From positions 3,534,001 through 3,598,000 of the forward strand of contig NZ_CP036401.1 in the NCBI RefSeq assembly GCF_004322755.1: 64,000 nt of DNA, read 5' to 3'. The notes below the pieces were generated by a model that saw nothing but the letters and a program-made list of their open reading frames with translations, was not told where the DNA came from and did not search any database. Below, in pieces: positions 45,251-53,957 of the stretch (its first letter is position 1; each line of letters opens with the position of its first letter). Position numbers and translations under genes: made by a program. The stretch comes from Pseudoduganella albidiflava. Its GTDB lineage: Bacteria > Pseudomonadota > Gammaproteobacteria > Burkholderiales > Burkholderiaceae_D.

Positions 45251-46402
45251 TCACCACATCATCACGGCGGTCTGCCCCTGCCGTTCGCTGTGATACAGCC
45301 GCACACGCAGCGCGTATTCGCGTCCCTTCACCAGCTTGAGCCGGAACGCGGCGTTGGTGTCCTCACCGCTGTCGTCGTCCCCGGTCAGGTAGCGGAATTC
45401 GCCGTTGTCGTTCTCGAACAGCACCATCACGGAATCGGATGTGCCGAAGGTCCGGAATTCATACCGGCGCGTTTCTTCGGGGCGCACACGGAAGCTGCGC
45501 TGCTCGCCGGGCGTCAGCTCCAGCAGCACGGATTGGGCTGGCTTGAGCTGCACGGTGTTGTCGACCTGCGGCGGATACAGCGCCTTCACCCAACTGATAT
45601 CCCGTGCCGACAGTCCCCCTGCCGGCTGCAGCCCCTCGTCGAAATAGCGCACCGGTTCCTTGATCATCCCTTTCGCGAAGGGGTAATGCATGACCGAGTC
45701 CGGATCCCACGTGGAGCCTTCGACCTCGTTCGGATCGAGCTTGCGGATGATGTTCCAGAAGGTCGTTTCGCGGGGCCAACTGTTGGGCGGCTCGGCGAGC
45801 GCGGCGTACACGGCTTCCTCGTCCCAGACGATGCCTGCTTTCGGATTCTGGTGTTCGTGCGGGAAACCCAGCGAGTGGCCGATCTCGTGCACCGCGGTGT
45901 CGATCTCGCCGGACCGGGTCAGGTCCCAGCCGAAATTCATCGTCCGTTCATTCGGCCCGTGCTCAAGAATATCGCGGCCCAGGTACGACCATGCGCCGTC
46001 GCCGCGCATGAAGCCGATGCGGATTTCCGCTTCTTCGCGGGTGGCCACCTCTTCGAATTTCAGTCCGATGTCCACGCTGCTCCAGACCTCGAAGGCATCG
46101 CGCACGACGGCGCGCTGCTCTTCTTCGCCCACCCAGCTGCGCAACTGCGTGGTGCCATCGGAAAACAGCACTTTTTCCCCATCTGTCGGGCGGTCGAAGA
46201 AGTAGTAGTGCAGCGTGGTGCCGCTGACCCATTTGCTGCTGAAAGTATTGATCAGGCCTTCCCGCTGCGCAGTCACGGCGGGCGAGAACACCCGGCGCGG
46301 CCGCGGCCGCATCGCGCAGTAATGCGGCTTCCCTCCTTCGGCGGCAACTTTTTCGTCCGACGACTCATGTCGGGTTGGAACGGTATCGTATTTCTCTGAC
46401 AT
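45251..46402 (-). CDS. Astacin-like (M12A) zinc metalloprotease
   Basis: A 383-residue protease. The zinc motif is complete: TAVHEIGHSLGFPHEHQNP (HExxHxxGxxHE) and the Met-turn is STWDPDSVMHYPF. The first 70 residues are polar (MSEKYDTVPTRHESSDEKVA) without a signal peptide, so it is either cytosolic or leaves by another route. The C-terminal approximately 110 residues (AQSVLLELTPGEQRSFRVRP, then YEFRTFGTSDSVMVLFEND) form a pre-peptidase C-terminal-like beta-domain. AGGGG lies 5 nt before the ATG at 46402. It is convergent with the TonB receptor. The target is unknown. Confidence 0.88.
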   Translation of the reverse strand: MSEKYDTVPTRHESSDEKVAAEGGKPHYCAMRPRPRRVFSPAVTAQREGLINTFSSKWVSGTTLHYYFFDRPTDGEKVLFSDGTTQLRSWVGEEEQRAVVRDAFEVWSSVDIGLKFEEVATREEAEIRIGFMRGDGAWSYLGRDILEHGPNERTMNFGWDLTRSGEIDTAVHEIGHSLGFPHEHQNPKAGIVWDEEAVYAALAEPPNSWPRETTFWNIIRKLDPNEVEGSTWDPDSVMHYPFAKGMIKEPVRYFDEGLQPAGGLSARDISWVKALYPPQVDNTVQLKPAQSVLLELTPGEQRSFRVRPEETRRYEFRTFGTSDSVMVLFENDNGEFRYLTGDDDSGEDTNAAFRLKLVKGREYALRVRLYHSERQGQTAVMMW

Positions 46403-46779
46403 GACTACCCCTGCTATTGGACGCGTCCGTACAGGCGTGCATCCCGGCCTCGCCGGCGCACGTCCCCCGGGAGCGACGCAGGCCCGGGCGTGAAATACGC
46501 GGAATGTGCCGCGCCTGGCGGCGTGAGGAGTGACAGGCATCGCCCGGCTTTGCCGGGTGTGGCGGCGCTGCGCATGAGCATGAGCATGCGCGCGGCCTTG
46601 TAAGTAGCAGGAAGTCAGAACGAGTCTACGCTTGCGCCACGCAATCGCATTACTTTCTTTTGACTAGTGGCTTAAGTACCACGCGTGCGAGCAACCGTTG
46701 GCAAGGAGGCGTTGCCCCGATACGAAGGCCCCAGCCTCCCTGTCCGATGAAGATAGTCGCTCCATCGGTCCCTCCTTCA
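46403..46779. other. 377-base gap without a recognisable gene
   Basis: Between the astacin start and the FRG gene end (both minus strand). It holds a short stem GCCCGGC-TTT-GCCGGGT near 46540-46560 and a tandem GCATGA run at about 46572-46590. The open frame upstream of the astacin start has no signal-peptide or domain character and is read as non-coding. Confidence 0.5.
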
Positions 46780-47577
46780 TCAAGGATCGCCGTACGTGCC
46801 GCTCCCCTTCATCCCCGGCCACTCCATCTCCAGCTCCATGCCGATCGACTTCGCCAGTCCGTCCAGGTCGGGGAACAGCGTGGCGCTGGTGATGTTCATC
46901 CGGTACAGCGCCTTCATCGCTTCTTCGCGCATGCCGATCGGCAGCGCGATCTTCTTCAGCAGCGTGCCGCTGTCGGCATAGTGGCGCAGGATTTCGTCGA
47001 GCGGCTTGTCCAGCATGCCCGGCACCACCAGCGTGCCCGATTGCGCCACCAGGCGGCGGTCCATCTCGGTCGGCTCGCCGGTCCAGATGATGGCGTTGGT
47101 GTTCGGCAGGAACAGCCTGGCGAAATTGCCAGACAGCCGCGGGTCGATGGCATTGCGGTCCATCGCCGGCTGGCCGCGTGGGGCGGCGCTCCACAGGCGT
47201 GGCGTATCCAGCGCATACACCGCGGCGTTGCTGGTGGCGCGCTCGAGCGCGAAGAACGCGGCCACGAATGGCGACTTGGTGAAATCGAGCAGCCGCGTGG
47301 GCGCGCCGTGGTGCTGCATCAGCGCCAGGCAGCGCAGCGTGTTGTCCAGCACGGCCGGATTGTCGAGGTAGTTGTGGGCCTTGCGGCGGAAGATGCGGAT
47401 CGCCCGCTCCTCCCGCAGCCGCCAGCTGGACTGGTCGGGCACGTAGGCCTCGAGATAGCGCGACAGCGAAGTCAGCAGGGGCCAGCGCGCATCCTGCTGG
47501 CCGCGGAAGGCCCAGCCATCGAGCTGCGCGCCGAGCGCGACGAATTCATTCCAGGTGGCGACGGTGATTTCTTCCAT
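46780..47577 (-). CDS. FRG domain protein
   Basis: A 265-residue cytosolic protein. The FRG signature is clear at the start: VATWNEFVALGAQLDGWAFR followed by GQQDARWPLLTSLSRYL. LALMQHHGAPTRLLDFTKSP and FVAAFFALE complete the conserved core, which resembles a fold of unknown chemistry common in prophages and defence islands. The rest (NAIIWTGEPTEMDRRLVAQS) is less conserved. The ATG at 47577 directly precedes the domain; the frame stays open to 47880 in Arg/Ala/Asp-rich text which I treat as leader. The role is unknown; in defence contexts FRG proteins may be effectors. Confidence 0.8.
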   Translation of the reverse strand: MEEITVATWNEFVALGAQLDGWAFRGQQDARWPLLTSLSRYLEAYVPDQSSWRLREERAIRIFRRKAHNYLDNPAVLDNTLRCLALMQHHGAPTRLLDFTKSPFVAAFFALERATSNAAVYALDTPRLWSAAPRGQPAMDRNAIDPRLSGNFARLFLPNTNAIIWTGEPTEMDRRLVAQSGTLVVPGMLDKPLDEILRHYADSGTLLKKIALPIGMREEAMKALYRMNITSATLFPDLDGLAKSIGMELEMEWPGMKGSGTYGDP

Positions 47578-47828
47578 GGCGGCTCGCGGACAAGAGGACC
47601 CGGCGAGTGTAGCGCAGCTCCGGCCACGGGCGCGGACCGCAGCCGGTCCCAGCGCGCACGGACCCGAGCCGTCGCGGGCCGAATCGCCGGCCGTATCGCG
47701 CGCCGAATCCCGCGCCATTACGCCCCTGTCGTTCGTCCCGTGCGCTATCACGCTCTTTCGTTCGTCTCGCGCAGGCGACGGTCTTGCAAAATATGAATAG
47801 TTATCCGCAATTAATAAGTTGTCGAAGC

Positions 47829-47834
47829 TATAAT
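47829..47834 (+). promoter_or_regulatory. TATAAT -10 box for the acetyltransferase operon
   Basis: A consensus TATAAT 36 bases before the MBOAT start, in a locally AT-rich stretch (47785-47835). No clear -35 box. The rest of the 292-base gap to the divergent FRG gene is GC-rich with short CGCGCCGAATC-like repeats. Confidence 0.45.
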
Positions 47835-47869
47835 TCCGGAGCGTTTCCGCCCATCCGAGGTAGCGATCG

Positions 47870-49399
47870 ATGCTGTTCAATTCCCATGCATTCCTGTTCG
47901 GTTTCCTGCCCGTGGTCCTGCTGGCCTATTTCGCCGCGGCGCGGCGTGGCCGCGAGTACGGCAACCTGGTGCTGGCGCTGGCGTCGCTGTTCTTCTACGC
48001 GTGGTGGGACCTGCGCTACCTGCCCCTGTTGCTGGCCTCGATCGTGGGCAACTACGCCTGTTCGCTGCAGATCCGCGCGGCGCATGGCGCGGCGCGGCAG
48101 CGCTGGCTGGTGGCGGCGCTGGCCGGCAACCTCGCGCTGCTGGGCTGGTACAAGTACGCCGGCTTCCTGGCCGGCAGCGTGGCGCAGGCAACCGGCTGGG
48201 ACATGCCGGCACTGAAGATCGTGCTGCCCATCGGGATCTCGTTCTTCACGTTCACGCAGATCGCCTTCCTGGTCGATACCGCGCGCGGCCACGTCAGCGA
48301 AAGCCGCTTCCTGCACTACCTGCTGTTCGTCACCTACTTCCCGCACCTGATCGCCGGCCCGGTGCTGCACCATGGCGAGATGATGCCGCAGTTCGCCGAC
48401 GACAGGAACCGCTGGCCGCGCGCCGCCAATTTCGCCGTGGGAGCGACGATCTTCTTCATCGGCCTGGGCAAGAAAGTCCTTATCGCCGACAGCCTGGCGC
48501 CATATGCGAACGTGCTGTTCGCCGAACCGCACGACGTGTCGCTGCTGGTGGCCTGGGGCGGCGTGCTGGCCTATGCCTTCCAGCTGTACTTCGATTTCTC
48601 CGGCTATTCCGACATGGCAATCGGCCTTTCCCGGCTGTTCGGCGTGCAGCTGCCGCTGAACTTCGCCTCGCCGTACAAGGCCACCTCGATCATGGAATTC
48701 TGGCGGCGCTGGCACATGACGCTGTCGCGCTTCCTGCGCGACTACCTGTACATCCCGCTGGGCGGCAACCGCCGGGGGCCGGCGCGCCGCTCGGCCAACC
48801 TGATGGCGACCATGCTGCTGGGCGGTCTGTGGCACGGCGCCGGCTGGAACTTCGTCATCTGGGGCGGGCTGCACGGCCTGTACCTGGTGATTGGCCAGGC
48901 CTGGCGCGCCCTGGCCCAGCGCATGGGCTGGCGCGGCGGCACGGCCGGCGCCCTGGCCGGCTGGGCGCTGACCTTCGCCGCGGTGTGCGTGGCCTGGGTG
49001 TTCTTCCGCGCACCGGACCTGGACACGGCGCTGGCGATCCTGTCCGGCATGTTTGGCGCGCACGGCGTGCAGCTGCCGGCCACCCTCGGCGCCCATCTTG
49101 GCGGCCTGAAGTCCGCGCTCGACGCCGCCGGCATCGGCTGGTACCAGGGCGGTACGTCGCGCTTCATTGAAACCTGGGGCTGGGTCGCGGCCGCAAGCGC
49201 CATCGCGTTCGCGCTGCCGAACACGCAGCAGATCATGCACCGCTTCGCTCCCGCGCTCGACGCGGCCGGCGGCATGGCGACCGCCACGCGGCTGGCCTGG
49301 CGCCCGGCACGCCGCCATGCGGTGCTGGTCGGCACGTTGGCCGTGCTGGGCCTGCTGTCGCTGAACCGCCCCACCGATTTCCTGTATTTCCAGTTCTGA
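47870..49399 (+). CDS. MBOAT family O-acyltransferase (AlgI/DltB type)
   Basis: A 509-residue inner-membrane enzyme with many helices that moves acetyl groups from the cytosol to a polysaccharide or other acceptor outside. It starts MLFNSHAFLFGFLPVVLLAY, as AlgI-like proteins do. LPIGISFFTFTQIAFLVD, FPHLIAGPVLHHGEMMPQF, FDFSGYSDMAIGLSRLFG and FWRRWHMTLSRFLRDYLYIP are conserved. LLGGLWHGAGWNFVIWGGLH contains the catalytic His322. GAGG lies 9-10 nt before the ATG. It heads an operon with a single-helix exported protein 13 bases downstream. It probably O-acetylates an exopolysaccharide made elsewhere. Confidence 0.92.
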   Translation: MLFNSHAFLFGFLPVVLLAYFAAARRGREYGNLVLALASLFFYAWWDLRYLPLLLASIVGNYACSLQIRAAHGAARQRWLVAALAGNLALLGWYKYAGFLAGSVAQATGWDMPALKIVLPIGISFFTFTQIAFLVDTARGHVSESRFLHYLLFVTYFPHLIAGPVLHHGEMMPQFADDRNRWPRAANFAVGATIFFIGLGKKVLIADSLAPYANVLFAEPHDVSLLVAWGGVLAYAFQLYFDFSGYSDMAIGLSRLFGVQLPLNFASPYKATSIMEFWRRWHMTLSRFLRDYLYIPLGGNRRGPARRSANLMATMLLGGLWHGAGWNFVIWGGLHGLYLVIGQAWRALAQRMGWRGGTAGALAGWALTFAAVCVAWVFFRAPDLDTALAILSGMFGAHGVQLPATLGAHLGGLKSALDAAGIGWYQGGTSRFIETWGWVAAASAIAFALPNTQQIMHRFAPALDAAGGMATATRLAWRPARRHAVLVGTLAVLGLLSLNRPTDFLYFQF

Positions 49400-49412
49400 C
49401 CCGAGTTGCCAC

Positions 49413-50705
49413 ATGAGCGCCGACCCGAACCCTTATCGCCACTACCTCCGCTGGATTCTGGGCACGGTCGCCGGCGCCAGCGCCGCGGTGGCCGGCTTCG
49501 TGCTGCTGGTCGATCCCTACGGCCTGTATGCGCTGGCCGACATCCCGGGCTTCAACCGCGTGAAGCCGCCGGTGGAACGCTACCGCAACGAGATCCGCCT
49601 GGCGCGCGCCGAGCGCTTCCGGCCCGAGATCGTCATCGCCGGCAACTCGCGCATGGAAGTGGGCGTCGACCCGGACGGCCCGCACCTGGCCGACCGGAAC
49701 GCGTTCAACCTGGCCCTGGCCGGCACCAGCACGGCGCTGGCCGTCGACCAGGTTCGCTACCTGGCCCGGGGCGGCCATCCGCCGCGCCACGTGATCGCCG
49801 GCATGGAGTTCGTCGATGCGCTGACCAACCAGCCCCTGCCGCCCGGGACGGTGGCGCCGGTGCAGCCGGAGCCACCGTCCGGCTGGCGCGCGCACGCATG
49901 GCGCGCCGATACGCTGTATTCGTTCGCGTCGCTGAAGGATGCCCTGGTCACCGTGGCGATCCAGCGCCAGCCCCAGGCCGCAATGGCCACGCTGCGCGGC
50001 CACAATCCGCTGCTGCAGTATCACCAGGCGGCCGCCACGGAAGGCTATGCCGCGCTGTTCAGCCAGCGGGCCGCCGAGAACACGCGCAAGCTGGCCGCCG
50101 CGGCCGCCGGCGGCCTGCATGTCCCGGCCGTGCGCGCCCAGGCCGCCGCGCTGATCGACACCGCGGCGGGCGCCGACCCCGAGGTCGCCATCGATCTCGT
50201 CATCTATCCTTACCATGCGCAGCTGATGGCACTGTTCGAGCAGGCCAAGCTGTGGCCCCGCTTCGAGGCATGGAAGGCGATCCTCGTCGAAGAAGCCGAG
50301 GCCGGCCGGCGGCGCCATCCGGCCGCCCGCATCGCGGTGCATGACTTCTCCGGCTACGGCGCGATCCAGTGCGAGCCCGTCCCGGCACCGGGCAGCACGG
50401 CGCGCACGCGCTGGTATTGGGAAGCGGGCCACTTCAAGCCGGCCCTCGGCGACGTGATGGTGGCGCGCGTGCTGGGCCGGGTGGACCGGCGCGCGCCGGC
50501 GGAATTCGGCTTCCGGCTCGACCGCGGCACGCTGGACGCGAACCGCGACCGCATCGCCGCCGAGCGCGCCGGCTGCCTGGCCCGTCAGGCCGCGCTGTTC
50601 GATGGCGTGGCACGCGACGTCGAACGCGAGCTCGGACGACGCTCCGCCTCCTCCGCGCCGCAGCGGCGCCAAGCCGCGCTCGGCACCGCCCCGACGGTCG
50701 AATAA
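49413..50705 (+). CDS. Membrane-anchored SGNH-like partner of the MBOAT protein
   Basis: A 430-residue protein with one N-terminal membrane helix (WILGTVAGASAAVAGFVLLV) and a periplasmic domain. PEIVIAGNSRMEVGVDPDGP (about 71-90) resembles the GxSR/GDS block of SGNH esterase-like partners. Later DFSGYGAIQC and RWYWEAGHFKPALGDVMVAR hold Asp and His in the order expected of SGNH enzymes (AlgJ/AlgX/DltD-like). Such partners pass acetyl groups from the MBOAT protein to the glycan. I do not know a named family for it. It starts 13 bases after the MBOAT stop. The C-terminal 30 residues are low-complexity Arg/Ala. Confidence 0.6.
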   Translation: MSADPNPYRHYLRWILGTVAGASAAVAGFVLLVDPYGLYALADIPGFNRVKPPVERYRNEIRLARAERFRPEIVIAGNSRMEVGVDPDGPHLADRNAFNLALAGTSTALAVDQVRYLARGGHPPRHVIAGMEFVDALTNQPLPPGTVAPVQPEPPSGWRAHAWRADTLYSFASLKDALVTVAIQRQPQAAMATLRGHNPLLQYHQAAATEGYAALFSQRAAENTRKLAAAAAGGLHVPAVRAQAAALIDTAAGADPEVAIDLVIYPYHAQLMALFEQAKLWPRFEAWKAILVEEAEAGRRRHPAARIAVHDFSGYGAIQCEPVPAPGSTARTRWYWEAGHFKPALGDVMVARVLGRVDRRAPAEFGFRLDRGTLDANRDRIAAERAGCLARQAALFDGVARDVERELGRRSASSAPQRRQAALGTAPTVE

Positions 50706-50723
50706 CGCCCAAGAATCATCAAG

Positions 50724-50765
50724 CTGGCCTGACCAGTCGTTGCGAAAATGCCTCACTGGTCTGAC
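50724..50765 (+). promoter_or_regulatory. CTGGYCTGAC direct repeats before a TonB receptor
   Basis: CTGGCCTGAC at 50724-50733 and CTGGTCTGAC at 50756-50765, 32 bases apart (about three helical turns); GACCAGT and ACTGGTC also form a dyad. They may be operator half-sites for the receptor-GH43 operon. The remaining 322-base gap to 51028 holds an AT-rich stretch (50865-50915) likely to contain the promoter, and no gene. Confidence 0.4.
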
Positions 50766-51027
50766 AGAATCTCATGCGGCCCGACCAAATTCGCTGGACG
50801 CGGCGCCGCTCGCCATTCGCGAACTGAGCGAAATGCGCGCATGTTGAGCGAAGTTGACGCATAAAAATCATTAGGTTATCGTTTTCCTGTCTACCTATAC
50901 GTTTTTGTTATTTGTCGAAGCAACCGCGCTCCGCAATGATGTATCCCGCACGCACCTCGCACGGTGCACGCAGCTGACGTACCAGCAAGCGTAGAGATCC
51001 GGAACAAAATCAGAACAGGAGACTTGG

Positions 51028-53946
51028 ATGCACAGCAACAAAACCGCATTGAAACTGACAGCGATCGCCGCGGCCGTACTGGCGATGAGCCATGCCACGG
51101 CCAATGCACAGGCGCAGGAACCGGTAGCTGAAACACAAACCGTGGTCGTGACCGGCCTGCGCGCATCGCTGGAAAGCGCGCTCAATGCCAAGCGCACGGA
51201 AAACAGCATCGTCGACGTGGTGAAGGCCGAGGACATCGGCAAGTTCCCGGACACTAACCTGGCCGAATCGCTGCAGCGCGTGCCCGGCGTGGCGATCGAC
51301 CGCGACGCCGGCGAAGGCCGCAGCATTACCGTGCGGGGCCTGGGGCAAGACTTCACCCGCGTGCGCATCAACGGCATCGAGGCGCTGGCCACCACCGGCG
51401 GCAGCGACAACAGCGGCGGCACCAACCGCGGCCGTGGCTTCGACTTCAACGTGTTTGCTTCGGAACTGTTCTCGTCGCTGACGGTGCGCAAGAGTTCCGC
51501 CGCCGAAGTGGAAGAAGGTTCGCTGGGCGCCACCGTCGACCTGCAGACCATGCGTCCGTTCGACCTGTCCAAGCGGGGCTTCAACGCCACCGCGATGCTG
51601 AAGGGCCGCTACAACGACCTGTCCGAGAAGTCCGACCCGCGCGGCGCGTTCATGATCTCGGACACCTTCAACAACAACACCATGGGCTACCTGGTCTCCG
51701 TGGCCTGGGGCAAGCGCAACCTGTACGAGGACGGCTTCTCCACGGGCCGCTGGGACAACGGCCCTTCGGTGGGCGGCTGGTGCGCGCCGATGGGCGTGGG
51801 CACGTCGACCTCGACCACCTGCGGCCCCACCACGCCCGGCTTCCCGGCCTCGCAGCGCCTTCCCGGCACGCCGGAAAACATCGCGGCCTACAATGCCGCC
51901 AGCGATCCGAACAATTACCACCCGCGCTTCCCCCGTTATGGCCGCATGGTCCACGAACAGGAACGCCTGGGCATCACCGGTTCGTTCGAATGGAAACCGC
52001 AGCGCGGCACGCGCCTGTCGCTGGACATGCTGTACGCCGACCTCGACGCCACCCGCGAGGAAAACTACATCGAGGGCTTCTCGTTCTCGCGCAACCTGAG
52101 CTCGGGCGGCAAGCCGCAGACCTCCGTGGTCGACGTGCAGTACGATGCGCTGGGCCGCATGACGTACGGCGTGTTCAACGGCGTGGATATCCGCTCCGAG
52201 TCGCGCTACGACGAAATGCAGACCAAGTTCTTCCAGCCCACGCTGAACCTGTCGCACCAGATCAACGAGGACTGGCGCCTGACCGCCGCGCTGGGCCACG
52301 CCAAGTCGAAGTTCGAGAACCCGATCCAGACCACCGTCACGCTGGATGCGCCGAACGTCAACGGCTACACGGTCGACTTCCGCGAGAACGGCCGCCTGCC
52401 GGTGATCACCTATCCGTTCGACGTCACCAAGGCTGGCGTGCTGGGCATCTACGGCGTGCCGGCCGGCGCCACGTCGGCCGCCAACGCGCTGCCGAGCGAG
52501 ATCCGCATCCGCCCGGCCGGCACCGACAACACCAACGACGTGTTCAGCACCGACCTGGCGTGGCGCGCCACCGACACGTGGACCTTCAAGGGCGGCGTCA
52601 ACCTGAAACGCTACAAGTTCAACACGTGGGAATCGCGCCGCGCCAACACGGCCGAAACGATCTACGGCCTGCCGGCCGGCACCGACGTGAACGGCCTGGC
52701 TTCTGTGCTGAGCGGGTTCGGCCCCGGCCAGGATCTGCCGGCGGGGAATGCCACCAGCTGGGTCATGCCGAACATCAAGGCCATCACCTCGCTGTACGAT
52801 GCCTACTGCAACTGCCTGAAGACGGGACCGGCCGGCGGCCCGGGCGACTTCACGCTGACGTCGCTCTCCAACACGAGCGCTCGCGGCAACAACCGCGCCA
52901 TCACCGAGCGCGATAACGGCGTGTACCTGCAGGGCGACTTCGATGCCGAACTGTGGGGCCTGCCGGTACGCGGCAATGTCGGCGGCCGCTACGTGAAGAC
53001 CAAGCTGACCGCCACCGGCTACGTCGCCACCGGCGGCGGCACCCCGGTCACGGTGGAGAACGAGTACAACGACTTCCTGCCGGCCTTCAACGTCACCGCC
53101 AACGTGACGCCGGACTTCCTGGTGCGCCTGGCCGCGGCCAAGGTGATGTCGCGTCCTCCACTGGGCAACCTGAACCCGGGCGGCACGGTCAGCACCGTGG
53201 GCGCGCTGGGCATCTCGTCGGGCAACCCGCTGCTGGAACCGTTCCGCGCCAAGACCTTCGACGCCTCGTTCGAGTACTACTTCCCGAACAAGGCCTTCGT
53301 CGGCGTGGGCCTGTTCCAGAAGAACATCGCCAGCTACGTGCAGGGCGTGCGCGAATCGATGCCGTACAACCAGACCGGCCTGCCGCTGTCGCTGCTGCCG
53401 TCGAACTTCACCGGCACCGAGATGTTCGACGTGACGAGCTTCCGCAACACCCCGGGCGGCAAGCTGCGCGGCGTGGAGCTGAACTACCAGCAGCCGTTCA
53501 CGTTCCTGCCGGCGTGGGGCCGCAACTTCGGCCTGATCGCCAACTACACCAAGGTATCGTCGAAGATCGACTACATCATCTCGGCCACCACCGCCAACAG
53601 CGGCACCGTGCGCAACGAGCTGGTGAACCTGTCGCCCAAGTCGTGGAACACCACGCTGTACTATGACGACGGCAAGTTCAGCGCCCGCCTGACCGGCGCC
53701 TACCGTTCCGCGTACCTGCAGACCGTGCCGGCGCAGAACAACAACGACGTCGCCGGCAAGAACGAGACCACCAACGTCGACCTGTCGCTGTCGTACAAGC
53801 TCAATGACAAGGTGGAGTTCACGTTCGAAGGCGTCAACCTCACCAACGAGTCGAGCGACCAGTACGTGGGCAGCGTGCGCAACAACGTGAACGTGCTGAA
53901 CGTGACGGGCCGCGAGTACCTGCTCGGCGTGCGCTACAAGTTCTGA
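51028..53946 (+). CDS. TonB-dependent receptor, sugar-uptake type
   Basis: A 972-residue outer-membrane receptor. CAGGAGA lies upstream of the ATG. The signal peptide (LKLTAIAAAVLAMSHATANA) is followed by the plug VVVTGLRASLESALNAKRTE, VVKAEDIGKFPDTNLAESLQ and RSITVRGLGQDFTRVRINGI. It is the same subfamily as the receptor at 42127 and strongly alike in the plug, but the loops differ, so the cargo differs. The barrel ends EYLLGVRYKF. The GH43 gene follows after 11 bases, giving a compact receptor-enzyme operon, probably for an arabinose- or xylose-containing oligosaccharide. Confidence 0.94.
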   Translation: MHSNKTALKLTAIAAAVLAMSHATANAQAQEPVAETQTVVVTGLRASLESALNAKRTENSIVDVVKAEDIGKFPDTNLAESLQRVPGVAIDRDAGEGRSITVRGLGQDFTRVRINGIEALATTGGSDNSGGTNRGRGFDFNVFASELFSSLTVRKSSAAEVEEGSLGATVDLQTMRPFDLSKRGFNATAMLKGRYNDLSEKSDPRGAFMISDTFNNNTMGYLVSVAWGKRNLYEDGFSTGRWDNGPSVGGWCAPMGVGTSTSTTCGPTTPGFPASQRLPGTPENIAAYNAASDPNNYHPRFPRYGRMVHEQERLGITGSFEWKPQRGTRLSLDMLYADLDATREENYIEGFSFSRNLSSGGKPQTSVVDVQYDALGRMTYGVFNGVDIRSESRYDEMQTKFFQPTLNLSHQINEDWRLTAALGHAKSKFENPIQTTVTLDAPNVNGYTVDFRENGRLPVITYPFDVTKAGVLGIYGVPAGATSAANALPSEIRIRPAGTDNTNDVFSTDLAWRATDTWTFKGGVNLKRYKFNTWESRRANTAETIYGLPAGTDVNGLASVLSGFGPGQDLPAGNATSWVMPNIKAITSLYDAYCNCLKTGPAGGPGDFTLTSLSNTSARGNNRAITERDNGVYLQGDFDAELWGLPVRGNVGGRYVKTKLTATGYVATGGGTPVTVENEYNDFLPAFNVTANVTPDFLVRLAAAKVMSRPPLGNLNPGGTVSTVGALGISSGNPLLEPFRAKTFDASFEYYFPNKAFVGVGLFQKNIASYVQGVRESMPYNQTGLPLSLLPSNFTGTEMFDVTSFRNTPGGKLRGVELNYQQPFTFLPAWGRNFGLIANYTKVSSKIDYIISATTANSGTVRNELVNLSPKSWNTTLYYDDGKFSARLTGAYRSAYLQTVPAQNNNDVAGKNETTNVDLSLSYKLNDKVEFTFEGVNLTNESSDQYVGSVRNNVNVLNVTGREYLLGVRYKF

Positions 53947-53957
53947 CCGGGCCGCCG

